Notes under the pieces: model-generated
Databases searched by the model: none
The model's input: the letters and a program-made list of their open reading frames with translations, nothing else
What the model was told of the DNA's origin: nothing
Shown: positions 1 through 11,161 of the stretch, one piece after another
How positions within the stretch are numbered: the first letter of the stretch is position 1
How the letters are laid out: the number at the start of each line of letters is the position of its first letter
Made by a program: the position numbers and the translations under genes
From: Lepidodermella squamata
Taxonomy: Eukaryota; Gastrotricha
DNA: 64,000 bases
Assembly (NCBI GenBank): GCA_047495785.1
Contig: JBLDXI010000012.1
Span: 930,001 to 994,000, forward strand
Reading direction: 5' to 3'

Positions 1-265
1 TGTTATCAACAGTAAAGACAGAGGAGAAAAAGTCATTGAGCACTTTAGACTTTGATTCATCCGATGATATAATACTACCATCATTTAAACGGAGACTCGG
101 GATCGACGGCCTAGATTTCAGGCGGCTATTTGCATACTTATAGAAACACTTAATTTTACCGTTGTTCAATATGTTCAATTCATGATTTGCTCGAAAATTC
201 AATTCAATCAACCGAGGATCAAGGAAAACGGAGCAGTGTCCAGTTAGGTTGAAATTCGAACGCCT
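1..265 (-). mobile_element. Non-LTR retrotransposon (LINE) ORF2 fragment, 5'-truncated
   Basis: The minus strand is open from about 265 to the left edge. It reads through KYANSRLKSRPSIP, then RLNDGSIISSDESKSK and VLNDFFSSVFTVDN. This is the usual linker between endonuclease and reverse transcriptase in Jockey/CR1/RTE-type ORF2 proteins (a 'D-G-x-I ... K-x-x-x-L-N-x-F-F-S-S-V-F' pattern). The reverse transcriptase would lie beyond the window. A stop sits just upstream and no endonuclease sequence is seen beyond it, as expected of a 5'-truncated LINE insertion. The family assignment comes from the motif alone. Confidence 0.72.
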
Positions 266-313
266 TCAAGTGAATAATTATAAAATAAAAATTGAAAAAA
301 TTCAAATAAAATA

Positions 314-1143
314 TTACTGTTTCTTCTTATCCGCTTCCGTTTTCTGGCTTGAAATCACGCCAATAGAAACGAGAATGGACTGGGCTGTGCGGAGAGCGCT
401 TTCGTAAAATGTTTTGTAGAAGTCTTTTCGCAGCGTCAGGCATTTGCTGAAGCAAGTCTGCATCCCGGCTAGGTCGTGGGCGGCGAGAGAATCAGCGGCG
501 ATCGCGACTAAAATGCATTGAGCTGTACCGTCGGATATTTCGAAAACTCGCTGAAGTTCTCCGAGGACTCTTGCTAGGATGACGTCCAGATCTAAAACAA
601 AATAAAATTCATATTTCAAATTTTAAAATATATTAAAATTCAGAAATATGCTTGAAATTGGGAAATTTGATCGATGGAAATTTACGAGTCACTTGCACTT
701 TTCTCAATATCTTTGCCGAGATCAGCGGCTTTTGCGATGGCGAGAAGAAAGACATTAGACGCTGGATTGCATTGACCAGCTTCGGCGAGGCTCCACGAAA
801 ATATCGCATATTTTTGATGCGGTGCGAAAGGCCCAATGGCATTTGCAAACGTCATCTCGTCGTAAAAAATGATGAGCGGAATGACGAAAGTGGCCATGGT
901 TAGGGTGATAAGCCTTTGCACTCGGCTTCCATGGATGACAGATCGAAAGCAATTCACGTTTTTACCGAGTTCTAGTAGCCTCGATTTAGCGAATTGCGCA
1001 GTGAAATCCGAGCTTTGCGGAAGAATAGCAGTGATTTGAGGTTCAATTGGCAAGTAGAGGAAATTTCCGATTTCTTCAGGTTCAACATCAGCCCATTGAA
1101 CATAGGTGGTAAACACGGCCGCAAACCACTTCGATGTCAGCCG
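314..1143 (-). CDS. Unrecognised protein, at least two exons, 5' end unresolved
   Basis: Two open stretches join cleanly. The upstream exon (about 699-1143) ends ...KAADLGKDIEKN at a donor read as AAAA|gtgcaagt. The last exon (314-591) follows an acceptor ending tttgttttag and reads LDVILARVLGELQ to ...EADKKKQ and stop, in matching phase. The upstream exon has a hydrophobic stretch (ATFVIPLIIFYDEM). The C-terminal exon looks helical, with two cysteines, and ends in a Lys-rich tail. Upstream of 1143 a second frame reads THDPSSAYAAIESL but does not join without a frameshift, so the true start is unknown. I recognise no family. It could be a damaged gene. Confidence 0.4.
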
Positions 1144-1191
1144 CTAACAGCAATGTTTTCCCTTAGACTTTCAATGGCAGCATAAGCACTT

Positions 1192-1847
1192 GATGGGTCA
1201 TGAGTGTAAGCTGCATATGTGGATACTTCAAATAACTGCGTTAGCCGAGGCTAGTAGAGCACACGCCACTCAAAACTTGATTTGACATTTGACATTTGAT
1301 TTGTAACGTTCGCATTGCTGATGTTTTTAGGCCCGAGTTCCCCAACGTAAAACGATTGCCGTTTTTCCTGACCAGCTTTCACTTGACCGATGAATCTTTA
1401 GATTTCACTGTTCTCTGATCCATAGGGTTCCACAGTGCATTCGGCCAATGCTGTTTTTACTACATCGGAGGCGAATGAAGACCTCTCTTGCAACGAATGA
1501 AAAACAAACGCATGATTCGTTAAGGATGGGCACAATTATAGCAATTTTCCAAGCAAGAAGAACGATCCCGCAGTTTAGGCTAACCTTGTACAGCCAGCGC
1601 AAATGTTTGACCGAAAGCAGTACCTCCTTTTTTCAGAAGTACATTTGAGACGTTTTCGTGACATGGATTGGGTTAGGGTCAGGCTTAATTATTTTTGCTT
1701 ATTGATTAGTAAAATAAATAAATAATTTATAAAATATAAATAGATAATATAAATTACAAATTATATTAAATTAGAATTATTAATTATATAGGTATTCAAT
1801 TTATATGAATTTATACGAATACATATTTAATAATTATGAATTTTCAG
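1192..1847. other. AT-rich stretch without a supported gene
   Basis: Short open frames occur on both strands around 1405-1648, including a hydrophobic minus-strand one. None joins to a neighbour by plausible splice sites. From about 1690 the sequence is very AT-rich and ends as the polypyrimidine/AG acceptor of the exon at 1848. Confidence 0.4.
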
Positions 1848-2234
1848 AATGCCAACACGCCTATTAGCGCTTTTGCGAAATTGACGCAACTTTTCTCGAT
1901 TATTCGTGACAAAAGCGCCGGTTCAGTTTCGGTCACAACCTGGTCGCTGGCGGCTTACACCTGTATCGCCCGTATCATCACCCTGAAAATGGAAATGGAA
2001 GTCCTGGACATGTCGCTTTTCGTTCTCTACATTGTTGCTGGCACTTTAAACGTCGCCATTGTTCTCGCCTGCCTTTTCTATGGATCTGGTGGAAAGAAGT
2101 CGGAGGAAAAGGAAACAATTGCTGAGAATAAGAAGTCGGAGAAGCTGCGCCGGTCGCCTGATGCCTCGCCCGAGCGCCCGACTGCTTCGAACCCGGCTCC
2201 GCTGCCTCGCCGCTCACCTCGCAAAGCTGATTAA
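1848..2234 (+). CDS. PQ-loop membrane protein, SLC66A3 (PQLC3)-like, last exon only
   Basis: The exon follows an acceptor ending gaattttcag. It encodes the second PQ-loop half of an SLC66A3/PQLC3-type protein: a helix around ISAFAKLTQLFSII, the loop SAGSVSVTTWSLAAYTC, a last transmembrane helix (LFVLYIVAGTLNVAIVLACL) and a basic tail rich in Lys, Ser and Pro. It aligns with the last two exons of the paralogue at 3473-4344 (TTWSLAAYTCIARIITL against ATWFLATYSCFAKVITL) but lacks the intron that splits that gene. No convincing 5' exons are visible in the 600 bp upstream, so this is either a gene with unusual first exons or a 5'-truncated copy. A poly(A) signal (aataaa) lies near 2495. Confidence 0.6.
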   Translation, partial: NANTPISAFAKLTQLFSIIRDKSAGSVSVTTWSLAAYTCIARIITLKMEMEVLDMSLFVLYIVAGTLNVAIVLACLFYGSGGKKSEEKETIAENKKSEKLRRSPDASPERPTASNPAPLPRRSPRKAD

Positions 2235-2599
2235 AAATGCTGAGTAAAAAGTTGTTGATGGATATCAAAAATTCATTCCAATCGAAAGAAAAACAGCTAC
2301 TTATTCCTCCACTTTGGATGCAAATAATATTGCCTGATATTTCGTTATAACTATTATTATAATTTTTGAGGTTTATTTTTCGGTGAAATTTTTGGTTGGG
2401 TTTATTATGGCTCATTTACGTTATCAATATCGAAACGATGACGCACTTTGGAAACATGTTTACTCGTTTTTTGTTTAAGGAGTATGCATGGAAAAATAAA
2501 ACTTGCACCTTTTTCAATCAATTTGTGTTTTTTTCCGATCCTAGCGCTCAATCCTGGTTTCCTGTAGAAATTGGTTCAGCTATCTATTGACCCTTGCTA

Positions 2600-3472
2600 G
2601 TTCCCGAGTCGTGAACGAACTTTTGGTGCGCGTGTTTTCCGATTTCACCTGTTCATCAGCTCTAGGGGCCAAATTAGGCATGAATAGCATGAATATCACT
2701 AATTGTTAACAATTTTACACCGTCTTTAGCAAAGATGAGCCAAAATATGGTCTCCAGGGCTTGAAAACCCGATAAATACCTGGAATTACCGATCGGTATT
2801 TTCAGAGGTTACAAGGACACCAGACATGATGTTTTTGCGGATCTATTCTATTTATTGTTAATTCAAGCGAAAAATAGGGATTTCTACTCGGGGGTGAAAT
2901 CAGAAATTCGAAAATGCTGTAAAAAGGCGAAAAAAGTTCCGATATTTGACCCCGTGGGAATCCGAATTCAGGCCATTTTAGGGTTTTCCCGAGGTCAGTT
3001 ATTTGAATGACCTATTAATCAATAAAGTTTATCACCACCGAAGGGGACCGTTAAGGGTTAGCAGTCTTGATTACTGTCATGTTAAGCGGAAATGCCGTAA
3101 CCTGTTGCTTCCGATATCGTAGGAATAGCTGCGAGGGAAGCGTATTTTTTCCAGGGACACAATCGACCCAATTCTATCCCGGCATTTTTACATGTTATTG
3201 CGTGAAGTGCCGCACGTAAAAAAATAACTGCTTATGCGTATGCATATGTCTTTCCCACTCGCTCGATCGGAACAATACCTGAGCGAGTGGCCATTAGCTA
3301 TCTTGCATTTTGCTATAAAAAGTATTTTATCTATAGCTCGTTCTTCCTACTACGGCCGCTTTTTTATGTCAAACCGGCACACGCTCAATAATTGTGTAGT
3401 AGGAATGTCTGAATGAAATATTGTAGCCATCTAGCTTTTAGAAACTAGTATTAAATTTGCAGTGCGGTGACA
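2600..3472. other. Intergenic, nothing recognised
   Basis: There is no supported coding exon. The one visible structure is a 10-bp perfect stem (ccactcgctc ... gagcgagtgg) at about 3253-3289. It could be a cis-element or chance. Confidence 0.3.
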
Positions 3473-4344
3473 ATGTCTTCGATGTCGCCATTTTCAGCGG
3501 TAATATACCACTTCGCGACCTGGTCGTGCGTAGCCGCCTGTGTGGTTTTAAAATTGCCGCAATTAGCATCGGTAATTTCATCCAGGTCGACGCAGGGTTT
3601 GTCAACTCAAAGCGTCATGCTAGAGCTGTGGAGTTTCGCATCTGAAATGATGTACCAGGTCGCGGAGGGCATGCCGTTTCTGCAATATATCGACTACATT
3701 TTCATAATGATTCAAGGTTTTATTCAACAATTATTGCGAGGATTTTTTTATTTTCAATTTTCCCAGAGATTCCGCTGTTCTTGTTAGTTTTACACTTCAA
3801 CAAAAGCTTCAACTCAACTATTGCAATTTTCGCAGCAATGTAAAAAAATCTCTGCAAAGGGAAATTGTTTTATCTAAAATTCTTCTTCAGATGCTTAATC
3901 GTTTTCGGAGTCATGGCCTTCGGCTTAACATCTTCTGCTTTCAATATTTTCATCTTGGTAAAAATTATTCGATTTCGAAAAAATTTCCATTGCAACAATT
4001 TTCACAGAACAGCAGCGCGCCCGTGACTATAGCCAGCAAAATCTTTCAGCTAAATGACATTATTCGCAGCAAAAGTCCTGGTTCAGTTTCGGCAGCCACC
4101 TGGTTTCTCGCTACCTACAGCTGCTTTGGTAAAATTTCATAGCCCGACTCATTTTTTATTAAAAAACGTTTCGATTCTAGCCAAAGTGATCACTTTACTG
4201 CTGGAAGCTCCGGACATGGCTCTGCTGATTCTTTTCACCATCTGCGGAGTCTTCAATGGTGCTATTCTAGCGGCTTGTCTTCACTACGGGAAAAAGTCGA
4301 AACCTGAAGAGTTCTTTCAAATTGAGAAACTTCGAATTGACTGA
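3473..4344 (+). CDS. PQ-loop membrane protein, SLC66A3 (PQLC3)-like
   Basis: Five exons read through in phase: 3473-3716, 3767-3839, 3891-3957, 4008-4128 and 4181-4344, giving about 222 aa (human SLC66A3 is about 202). The first PQ motif is in VVLKLPQLASVIS. It is followed by the family block QSVMLELWSF, helix YIDYIFIMIQEIPLFLLVL and HFN, a helix across exon 3 (CLIVFGVMAFGLTSSAFNIF), the second half KIFQLNDIIRSKSPGSVSAA with TWFLATYSC, and a last helix before a charged tail. SLC66 proteins are seven-helix membrane carriers of lysosomal or ER membranes; the substrate of SLC66A3 is not settled. All introns are 50-52 bp. The ATG at 3473 is the in-frame Met before helix 1, in the sequence ATGTCTTCGATG. 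It is a tandem paralogue of the partial gene at 1848. Confidence 0.85.
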
Positions 4345-4731
4345 TTAATCATCCCTTTCAAGTGAATAGAATAATATAGACGCCAATTGAAATAATAAAG
4401 CAAGCCTCGAGCTTTTAGGTGTGTCTAAAAAAATCAAAGTGATATAGGCAAGGTCATAGTTCGATTGATATTTTTTCTCCAGCGATAGGCGCGTGGAAGG
4501 CTCGAACGTGAAGCGCGTGCTTTTTGTGATTGGTCCGCTCAACAATAGCCAAAAAACGTGTCACGATCGCTCGGCGCAGCGCTGATCGATCTCTCACGTG
4601 CTTTCCGCGTCTACTCGCCTATTTAAACCGAGTGAATCAAGGTGGTTAGACATCAATCAATCTCTTGCTTTAATAAGCTTTTCAATCAATTCTCATTTGA
4701 GTTTTTCATTTTCTTCCGCCTACCAATCAAA

Positions 4732-5679
4732 ATGCAATCTGTCTACCCGACCTCGACCTACTGCCCGTCGACCATGACCGGCTACCCGACCATGATGGAC
4801 AAGTACGCCAAGTTCGACTACTACTCGCCGATGAACACCACTGGCTACTTCCCTGGCATGCCGACCACCAGCCCGATCATGCCGACCCCGTTCGCCAACC
4901 CGATGGTCCCGACCCCGTCGACCTGGGCTCCGTACCCGACCACCTTCGGCCCGATGGGCGCCGCCTTCCCCAACACCTGGGCCAACAACACCCCGTTCTA
5001 CAACGAGAACCTGTGCAACGTTGCCTCCCGCCCGACCAGCCCGGTTGAGCTGTACTGCCTCACCAACCCGATCCGCATGATCGACAACGAGGGCAACCGC
5101 CAGCTGTACCTGTGCTTCGAGCTCAAGGGCTTCAAGCCTGAGGAGGTCTGCGTCACCCTGAACAAGGCCGAGCGCGCTGTCATCGTCGAGGCTGCCCAGG
5201 ATGCCAAGGACGGCAAGGAGCACCAGATCACCCGCAAGTACTCGCGCAAGTTCGTCCTGCCCGAGGTGAGAACGAATTTTTCATTAAAATCTCGAATTTT
5301 TTGCATTCTATCTATTTAATAGACCCTTGCCAAGATCGACCTGACCAAGGTTGAGCTCAAGTCGTGCCTGACCCAGGAGGGCTACCTCGTCGTCGAGTGC
5401 CCGCTCCCGAAGATGACCACCGAGGAGATCGCCAAGTCGCCGATGATGCCGCCAATGAACGCCTACCCGTTCGCCGGCTACCCGACTGGTTACCCGACCA
5501 CCTTCGGCTACCCGACTGGCTACCCGACCTCCTTCGGTTACCCGTCTGGTTACCCGACCACCTTCGGTTACCCGACCACCTGGGGATACCCGACTGGCTT
5601 CCCGACCAGCTATGGCTGCCCGACCGGTCTGACCTCGACCATCAACAACGTTCGCCCCGTCACCGTCAAGACCGCCTAA
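4732..5679 (+). CDS. Small heat-shock protein with Gly-Tyr-Pro-Thr repeat tail
   Basis: Two exons (4732-5265 and 5323-5679, intron 57 bp) encode 296 aa. The alpha-crystallin domain spans about residues 118-218: LYLCFELKGFKPEEVCVTL, then RKYSRKFVLPE just before the intron and LTQEGYLVVECPLPK after it. The N-terminal 110 residues are rich in Tyr, Pro, Thr and Met. After the domain comes a repeat of Gly-Tyr-Pro-Thr/Ser units (about residues 230-278), and the end is VRPVTVKTA, whose VTV could act as the I/V-x-I/V contact of sHSP oligomers. It is presumably an ATP-independent holdase. A TATA-like tatttaaa lies near 4619. I chose ATG 4732 over the upstream in-frame ATG at 4642 because the latter lies in the probable 5' UTR. 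It is the single-copy relative of the three sHSPs at 26-48 kb. Confidence 0.88.
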
Positions 5680-6089
5680 ACAGCGTCTTATTTCGATTAA
5701 ACTTTATTGATTAGTCACGAGCCGATTTTTTCGCTGTGACACTATATAATGGCAATGTGATAAAAAAACCGAAATTTTCTTTTGATTATTTCGAAATAAA
5801 AATTGGAGGAATTATGACTTTTATTATCGCGACATTATATTTTGACCTGAAATCAAACCTGAAATTGAAAAAAATTATCTGTGATTCTTCAGGAGGGTAA
5901 AGATTTCGTAGGGTGTTGTAAATCCAGTAGGGCAAATATCAGTCGTTGTTCGACTCGACGTAGGTGACATGGAAATGGCGAAGAGGATCAAAGCAGGAAA
6001 CTCTTTTGATTTTAGTGATTATCTAGAATGCTTCTAGTTTTAAAGGCGATCCGAGCCCTTGTGCCGTTGATCGAACTAAATACTAAATA
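5680..6089. other. 3' flank of the sHSP, no gene seen
   Basis: AT-rich sequence holding the presumed 3' UTR of the sHSP (aataaa near 5796). A short stretch near 5885-5965 resembles the 3' end of SPH1, complementary to its last codons (a stretch like ggagggtaaagatttcgtagg). This suggests a small relic of a duplicated protease exon. Confidence 0.35.
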
Positions 6090-6522
6090 CCGTATATACC
6101 GGATTATAAGTGAGGACCTAATTAGAAGGGAGGACCTATTTAGTAGAGATGGTTACGAGGCATTTGAAATAATTTAAGGGAGGACCTAAATTGTAGAGAG
6201 GGTCTGCTACCAACACTCTTGACGCCACCCAGAAATGCGCGCGCAGGTGTTCACCTTAATCTCTCTTAATCTTGTTTGCATACAGCTTAAGCGAAACTTG
6301 AGGGAAAAGTGGCCCGACTACCTGGTGCGAGGCATTATCGCCATGAAAATCCTTACTTTTGATGGTGATTAGCGGCATTTTCAGTGATACCTCGGGTTTG
6401 TTCGGGGCGAAGAAAAAATAATAGGGAGGCCCTAAATAAAAGAGAGGCCCTGAATTGAAGAGAGGGGTTTTCGGACCGTTTGAAAAAATAGTAGGGAGTC
6501 CTTTATATTCCGGTATATACGG
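6090..6522. mobile_element. MITE with CCGTATATACCGG terminal inverted repeats
   Basis: The left end reads CCGTATATACCGG and the right end CCGGTATATACGG. Similarity between the ends continues inward for about 20 bp with mismatches. The interior has no open frame. Near both ends it holds direct short repeats of a gaggacct/aaattgaagagagg type. No clear target-site duplication was found, so the superfamily is undetermined. Confidence 0.65.
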
Positions 6523-6642
6523 CTTGAGAAAAGTTTATTCAAGCATTTGAAATACCAAGCCGCTTGGCCCATTTGGCCTTTATTTATTCTCACGCAATTC
6601 ATATTTCAATGTAGATTCACATGGATAACACTTGAGCACAGT

Positions 6643-7041
6643 CTAAAAAGCAATAATGGCAGCAGCAAGGAAAGTGACGGCGAGGGCCGAGAAGGCTGCT
6701 GCACGTGGGGCACTGTTGCAGAAATCGCCGTCGTTGCACTTGCAAAACCTCAGCGGAAAGCCGTCAGCTGAAGAGTCCTCGCACGTGTTAGATGCGCCAA
6801 ATTTGTCACGAAAGCAGAGCTTCAGAGTTCCTTCGATGCCGTTTCTGGTAGCGATGCTTTTGAAGCACCATTCACAATTGGAAGCAGCCGTGTATATTCC
6901 CCCTCCGTTGATGACTTTTCCAACGTAGCATTTGATAGCCGCTGAAGGAATTTACAGATAATTTATAAATTTGGAATTGAGAAACTTACATGATAAGCCG
7001 ATGACAGAAGCGAATGCAATCAAGACAATGAAAGCGCGCAT
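6643..7041 (-). CDS. Secreted Ly6/uPAR-like protein, probably GPI-anchored
   Basis: Two exons (6990-7041 and 6643-6941) with a 48-bp intron (gtaagt...ttcag) encode about 116 aa. MRAFIVLIAFASVIGLSS is a signal peptide. The mature part begins with a single-Cys block (AIKCYVGK), then NCEWCFKS and LCFRDKFG. It closes with FCKCNDGDFCN, the 'C-x-C...D-x-x-C-N' end typical of Ly6 three-finger domains. The C-terminus (AAAFSALAVTFLAAAIIAF) is a hydrophobic tail after small residues, as in GPI-attachment signals. It is therefore likely to be an outer-membrane-leaflet protein. The partner is unknown. Confidence 0.8.
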
Positions 7042-7557
7042 GATCCAGAAATTCCAGCCAGTGAACGGTATTTATTAGCTGACAAATAAAAAAGATGCAC
7101 GTTTTAGTAAAGTGATTTTTATTGCTTTTCGAGCTTTGTGCAAAAAATCGCCTGATAATAAAAGGCGACAAAACTCATGCTACAAAAAACTTGCAATCAG
7201 AAAACGACAACATCGTCGTCATCGAACTGATCATAATTGGAGTTAACAGTATCGGTTTGCCGAAAGTCGTTTTCCATTAATATCGCGCTCATAAAAATGC
7301 CTTGTTTCAGGTTCGAAGACTCGGCATCATGGTTTTCGGTGAATCATCAGCTTGGCTTGGTCGTGGAATTGATTCCTTTTCTCGTCGAGGATTCTTACTA
7401 TCCCCGAAATATGCATTTTTGACGGGGATCTCCCCAAAAACCATCGATCGGATAAATTATTACTATTTATTCGGCTTTTATTATCGGGAAAATGTTATTT
7501 TGATCTGAACTCATCATTTAAAAAATTATCTAATTTTCGAAAGATTTTTTGCGTTTG
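7042..7557. other. Intergenic between the Ly6-like gene and SPH1
   Basis: Presumably the 5' region of the Ly6-like gene (start codon at 7041, minus strand) and 3' flank of SPH1. No TATA box or RNA gene was recognised. Confidence 0.3.
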
Positions 7558-9325
7558 TTATTCCTCAGCAGGGTAGAGATTTCGCAGGGTGTTGTAAATC
7601 CAGGGCAGGAAACTGCAAATATTAGTATAGACGTCAATGTTCGACTCATCGCAGGTCGTATGCAACTGTCGAAGACCCTCTGCTACGAAGCGATTTCGCT
7701 TATCCACACAAACCAACGGACCGCCGCTGTCGGCCTGGCAAAAATCGCTCATCATCGGCTCGGTTTTGACATCGGTACACGTCATTTGGTTGAGGCGATA
7801 ACCATCGCCAGCTTCTGATATAGTTTTGTTGCATCGCGGGTAAGTTGTTATCGGACGAACGGCCGCTTTGAATAAGTTGGCGCGGGCCGAGTCCATCGGC
7901 TCGTCGACCGAAGATTTCCAGCCAGAAGTGAAGCAGACGTTATGGACAGAATCGCGGGTAGATGACCCGGGGCAAGTCTTGTCCCGGGGTAGGCAAGCCG
8001 GGTTGACGTAGTCGGACAAAGACACATCTGAAGAAATGATTCAGGTTCAAATTTTTTTTAATTAATTTTAATTTTAATTAAAGCTCAACGGCTTAAGTCT
8101 TTTGCTGCCACCCTATTTTTAAAAAATCCTGTAGGGTGACTACAACCCCAGGGTGTCTGAAAAGCATATCTCCGCGCTGGGAAATCGTATAAATTCGGGC
8201 AAAACGGATAAATGACCAGTGTCTCGTAGGCTTGGTGATGAGCTAGGAGCCGTTTTTTGGGACTGTCACCAAACTGCACTAAAGTGCCATCAAAATCGAT
8301 GTTGCACGAAGTATAAATCTCATCACGCTGATGAACTTTTTCTTTGAGAGCGGCTTCCTAGCTATCACCGTTCCTGAGATAATCGTCCAGGTGTGACAAC
8401 AGGCAAGGTCACGTTACAACTTGACACTGGAATATCTCAATAACGGTAGATGATAAAAATATGCGGTTTTCAGATTCTTAATCCCCGATTTTTTTCTCTA
8501 TCGGAAAAGCACGTGTCAATAGGGGAAGAAAAATAAAAATATTTTTCGAAAACATTCTGGGCTAATTAATTAATTATTGATTAATTTTAAATTATTAATT
8601 TTGCACTTACCGTCAAATTTAATAATTGCGATATCGAAGGCTTTCGAATCGGATTTGTACAAAGGATGAACTAGGATGCGTCGAGCAACTGCTTTGATCT
8701 CTCCGGCGTCGTCCTCCGAGTTGCGGTTGATGTCACCCAAGTAGACAGTCACCCTGCGAGGTTGCGTGACATCAGCCACGCAGCTGGCTAACGTTAGTAC
8801 AGTTCCAGGCGATGCGGCGAAAACACCACCACACATTCGCTTGTCACCTGGGGTGGCTAAATTGATAACAATCCTGGCCTGCCAGGGTATCTCGCCAGCC
8901 TGGGCGCGAGTGTTACTCATGTCAATTTGCCCGCCGAATAGAGGTACAGTTCCACATTGGAAGCTGCCGATTTCAATAGGATTTATCTCGCCGTTATCGT
9001 CCGGAGTTGTGGTTCGGCGGCGAGGTGTCCGAACTGGCGCGTCCGGATCTGTCCCGCCATCGACTGGTATCGTAGTACGCCGAGTCCTAGGAGGAGCGAT
9101 GGCAGCTGGCGGTGGTGGTGGAGGAGGCGGAGGCTTAGGAGTGGTTGTAGTCTCAACATCTCCGGCTATCACGTAAGTTCGGCGACCGACACATGCCAAT
9201 CCAACTGAGAAAATTCATAAAAAGACTTATTCCACCTTAAAAATTATTAAAACCAGATAAACTATACTTTGAGCAAAGCTGGCCAGTCCCAGTATCAATT
9301 CAATATATTTTAAATTATTCTTCAT
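7558..9325 (-). CDS. Serine protease homologue SPH1 (catalytic His lost)
   Basis: Three exons (9268-9325, 8611-9204, 7558-8027) join in phase to about 373 aa. A signal peptide (MKNNLKYIELILGLASFAQ) leads into a Pro/Thr-rich linker with a run of nine prolines, then a trypsin (S1) domain from about residue 100: CGTVPLFGG, then EIPWQARIV. The usual TAAHC block reads TLASCV, so the catalytic His is Ser. The catalytic Asp is kept (DIAIIKFDD), and so is Ser in CQADSGGPLVC. No normal R/IVGG activation site is seen. Without His it should not be a working protease, so a binding or regulatory role is more likely. The second intron is 583 bp. A close relative is SPH2 at 20.5 kb. Confidence 0.85.
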
Positions 9326-9861
9326 TTTGGGTGAAAATTGACGCGAATAAAAGTCGAAGGTAAACAGTTTGTTGTTGAGGGGATGAAAATTTGAACAATA
9401 ATCTGAAACTAATTACCTGACACGATTGTCTAAACAATGAGACCTATTGTCGAGCGCATTGCGGTGTTTTTTACGCATGTTTTGCTCGTGTTCGTCATCA
9501 ATAACTTACAAGGCTAAAAACAATTGAGGAATAAATATGAAAATATCAGAGGGAAGTATAAGTAGAGTTTTTCCTAGATATTTTCAATTTTGTGAGGAAA
9601 CACAAAAATGTATTGGTAATATTGGCTTTTAAAAAATGATAAAAAAGATAAATAATTAATAAATATTGATAAATTGACTTAAAAATAACTTCTTATGCGA
9701 TTTTGGGTAATCAAATAATATATAATATCGTATTTACTAAATCAACATAAAGTAAATAAAAAGCTGTTCAAATAGGATGCTAAAATCCTACTGTTTGCTA
9801 TCATTTGTTTGATTTTTGTTTCTTTACGACAATAACCCATCCTTTCCGGTATAGTAGCGAA
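9326..9861. promoter_or_regulatory. Divergent intergenic region between SPH1 and channel subunit 1
   Basis: Both flanking genes start here and read outward, so this AT-rich 536 bp should hold both promoters. No specific element is recognised. Confidence 0.3.
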
Positions 9862-11161
9862 ATGTCCTATAATTTGTTAGGTCTAATAATAGTTTTCCTT
9901 ATGGCTAAAATGTTTTTCATTTCTGCAGTAAGTAACGCTCTGACATAATAATTTAAATCGCTAATTTTCCCTTCGAAAGGCCATCAAGGTAGCCCCAAGT
10001 CGGTTAAAAACTGTCGAATCATTCGACTATCGAAGCACCTTGCTGAGCCACTGCCGCCTCCATCCTCAAATAAACTCACCCAGCGAGTTTCGAGGGTACG
10101 CCACAAATATTTCCATGAACTTTCAACTTGGCAGATTCTTTGAAATTAACGACGTGGAACAAACATTCTCCGTGCAAGGCACCATTCAAGCCACGTGGTT
10201 CGACTCGTGCTCGGCATCGCTGTACAAAAATTCCAGCATTTGGCCCCCTGAAGCCGCTAATCTTTTCACAGAGGAGGCTGGTATTTATTGGTGGCCGAAA
10301 ATCACCCATCGAAACGCCGTGAATGACGCGTCGTTAGGGAGCGATTATTTCATGAAATTTTCAGTCACTAGAGCGGCAGTTGGCGGGTTTGCTGCTATTA
10401 TAGCCGGAAGATTTGATTCGTACTGCAATTTAGCTTTCTATTACTTCCCCTTCGACGTTCAACGATGCTATATTCGATTTTTTCTAATGAACCGAATCGA
10501 ATATGCTGAGATGGTATCAGCAAATGTGTTCAGCCGAGTAGGGCTCGTCGCTCGAAATTCGAATTGGGAGGTTGTAGCAATTGAAGCGACTGCAAAGCGA
10601 AGTAATATGTCCGACTTGAAATGGTCGGCTTATTCCGAGGCGGTCTTCACGCTGACCCTAAGGCGCAGACCTCGGTATTACATGGTGAACCTTTTCGCAC
10701 CATGCGTTGTTATGAACTTCATGCTGCTAACGACATTTCTTATCCCAGCTAAGTTGCCAGATCGTGCTTCGATTTCGTCGACAATAATGTTAGGAATCAC
10801 TGTTATGCAAACGATTATCAACTCGTTCCTCCCGCAGACTTCTGAGGACATTTTGGCCTCGTACTTCGTACTGGGCCAGATAATTTTCGCGCTCCTGTGT
10901 TCGTTTCAAGCATCATTCATTTGTTGGTACTGTACGAACAGGAAGAAGCGATCGAGACGCATATTGCGTTTTCGGAGATACAAGTGCCAATTTTACCGAC
11001 TAATTGATGCGTGGTCTTTTGTGCTCGCAGTTGCCTTATTATTAATTTCATATTCGGTTCTAGCATGGCTTTATTGCCATCAGGACGGGAAAATCGACGA
11101 TCATTTTAGCGGCAGCGAATCTGAAAGTTACCAAGCAGGTGCTAAAACATCGGGTGATTAA
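9862..11161 (+). CDS. Cys-loop ligand-gated ion channel subunit 1
   Basis: Two exons (9862-9927 and 9989-11161) give about 412 aa. The first carries a signal-like stretch (YNLLGLIIVFLMAKMFFISA). The extracellular domain has the signature Cys-loop CNLAFYYFPFDVQRC (13 residues between Cys). Four membrane segments follow: M1 around VNLFAPCVVMNFMLLTTFL, M2 around SISSTIMLGITVMQTIINSF, M3 around FVLGQIIFALLCSFQAS and M4 around SFVLAVALLLISYSVLAWL. The M3-M4 loop is very short and basic (NRKKRSRRILRFRR). No vicinal Cys pair typical of nicotinic alpha subunits is seen. The ligand and ion selectivity cannot be told. It is paralogous to the gene at 18.4 kb, and the two flank the thioester gene. Confidence 0.87.

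Noticed and set aside
4480-4640. Heat-shock elements upstream of the sHSP genes
   Set aside because: I looked for alternating GAA/TTC with 2-bp spacing and found only broken or mis-spaced matches, so none is reported.
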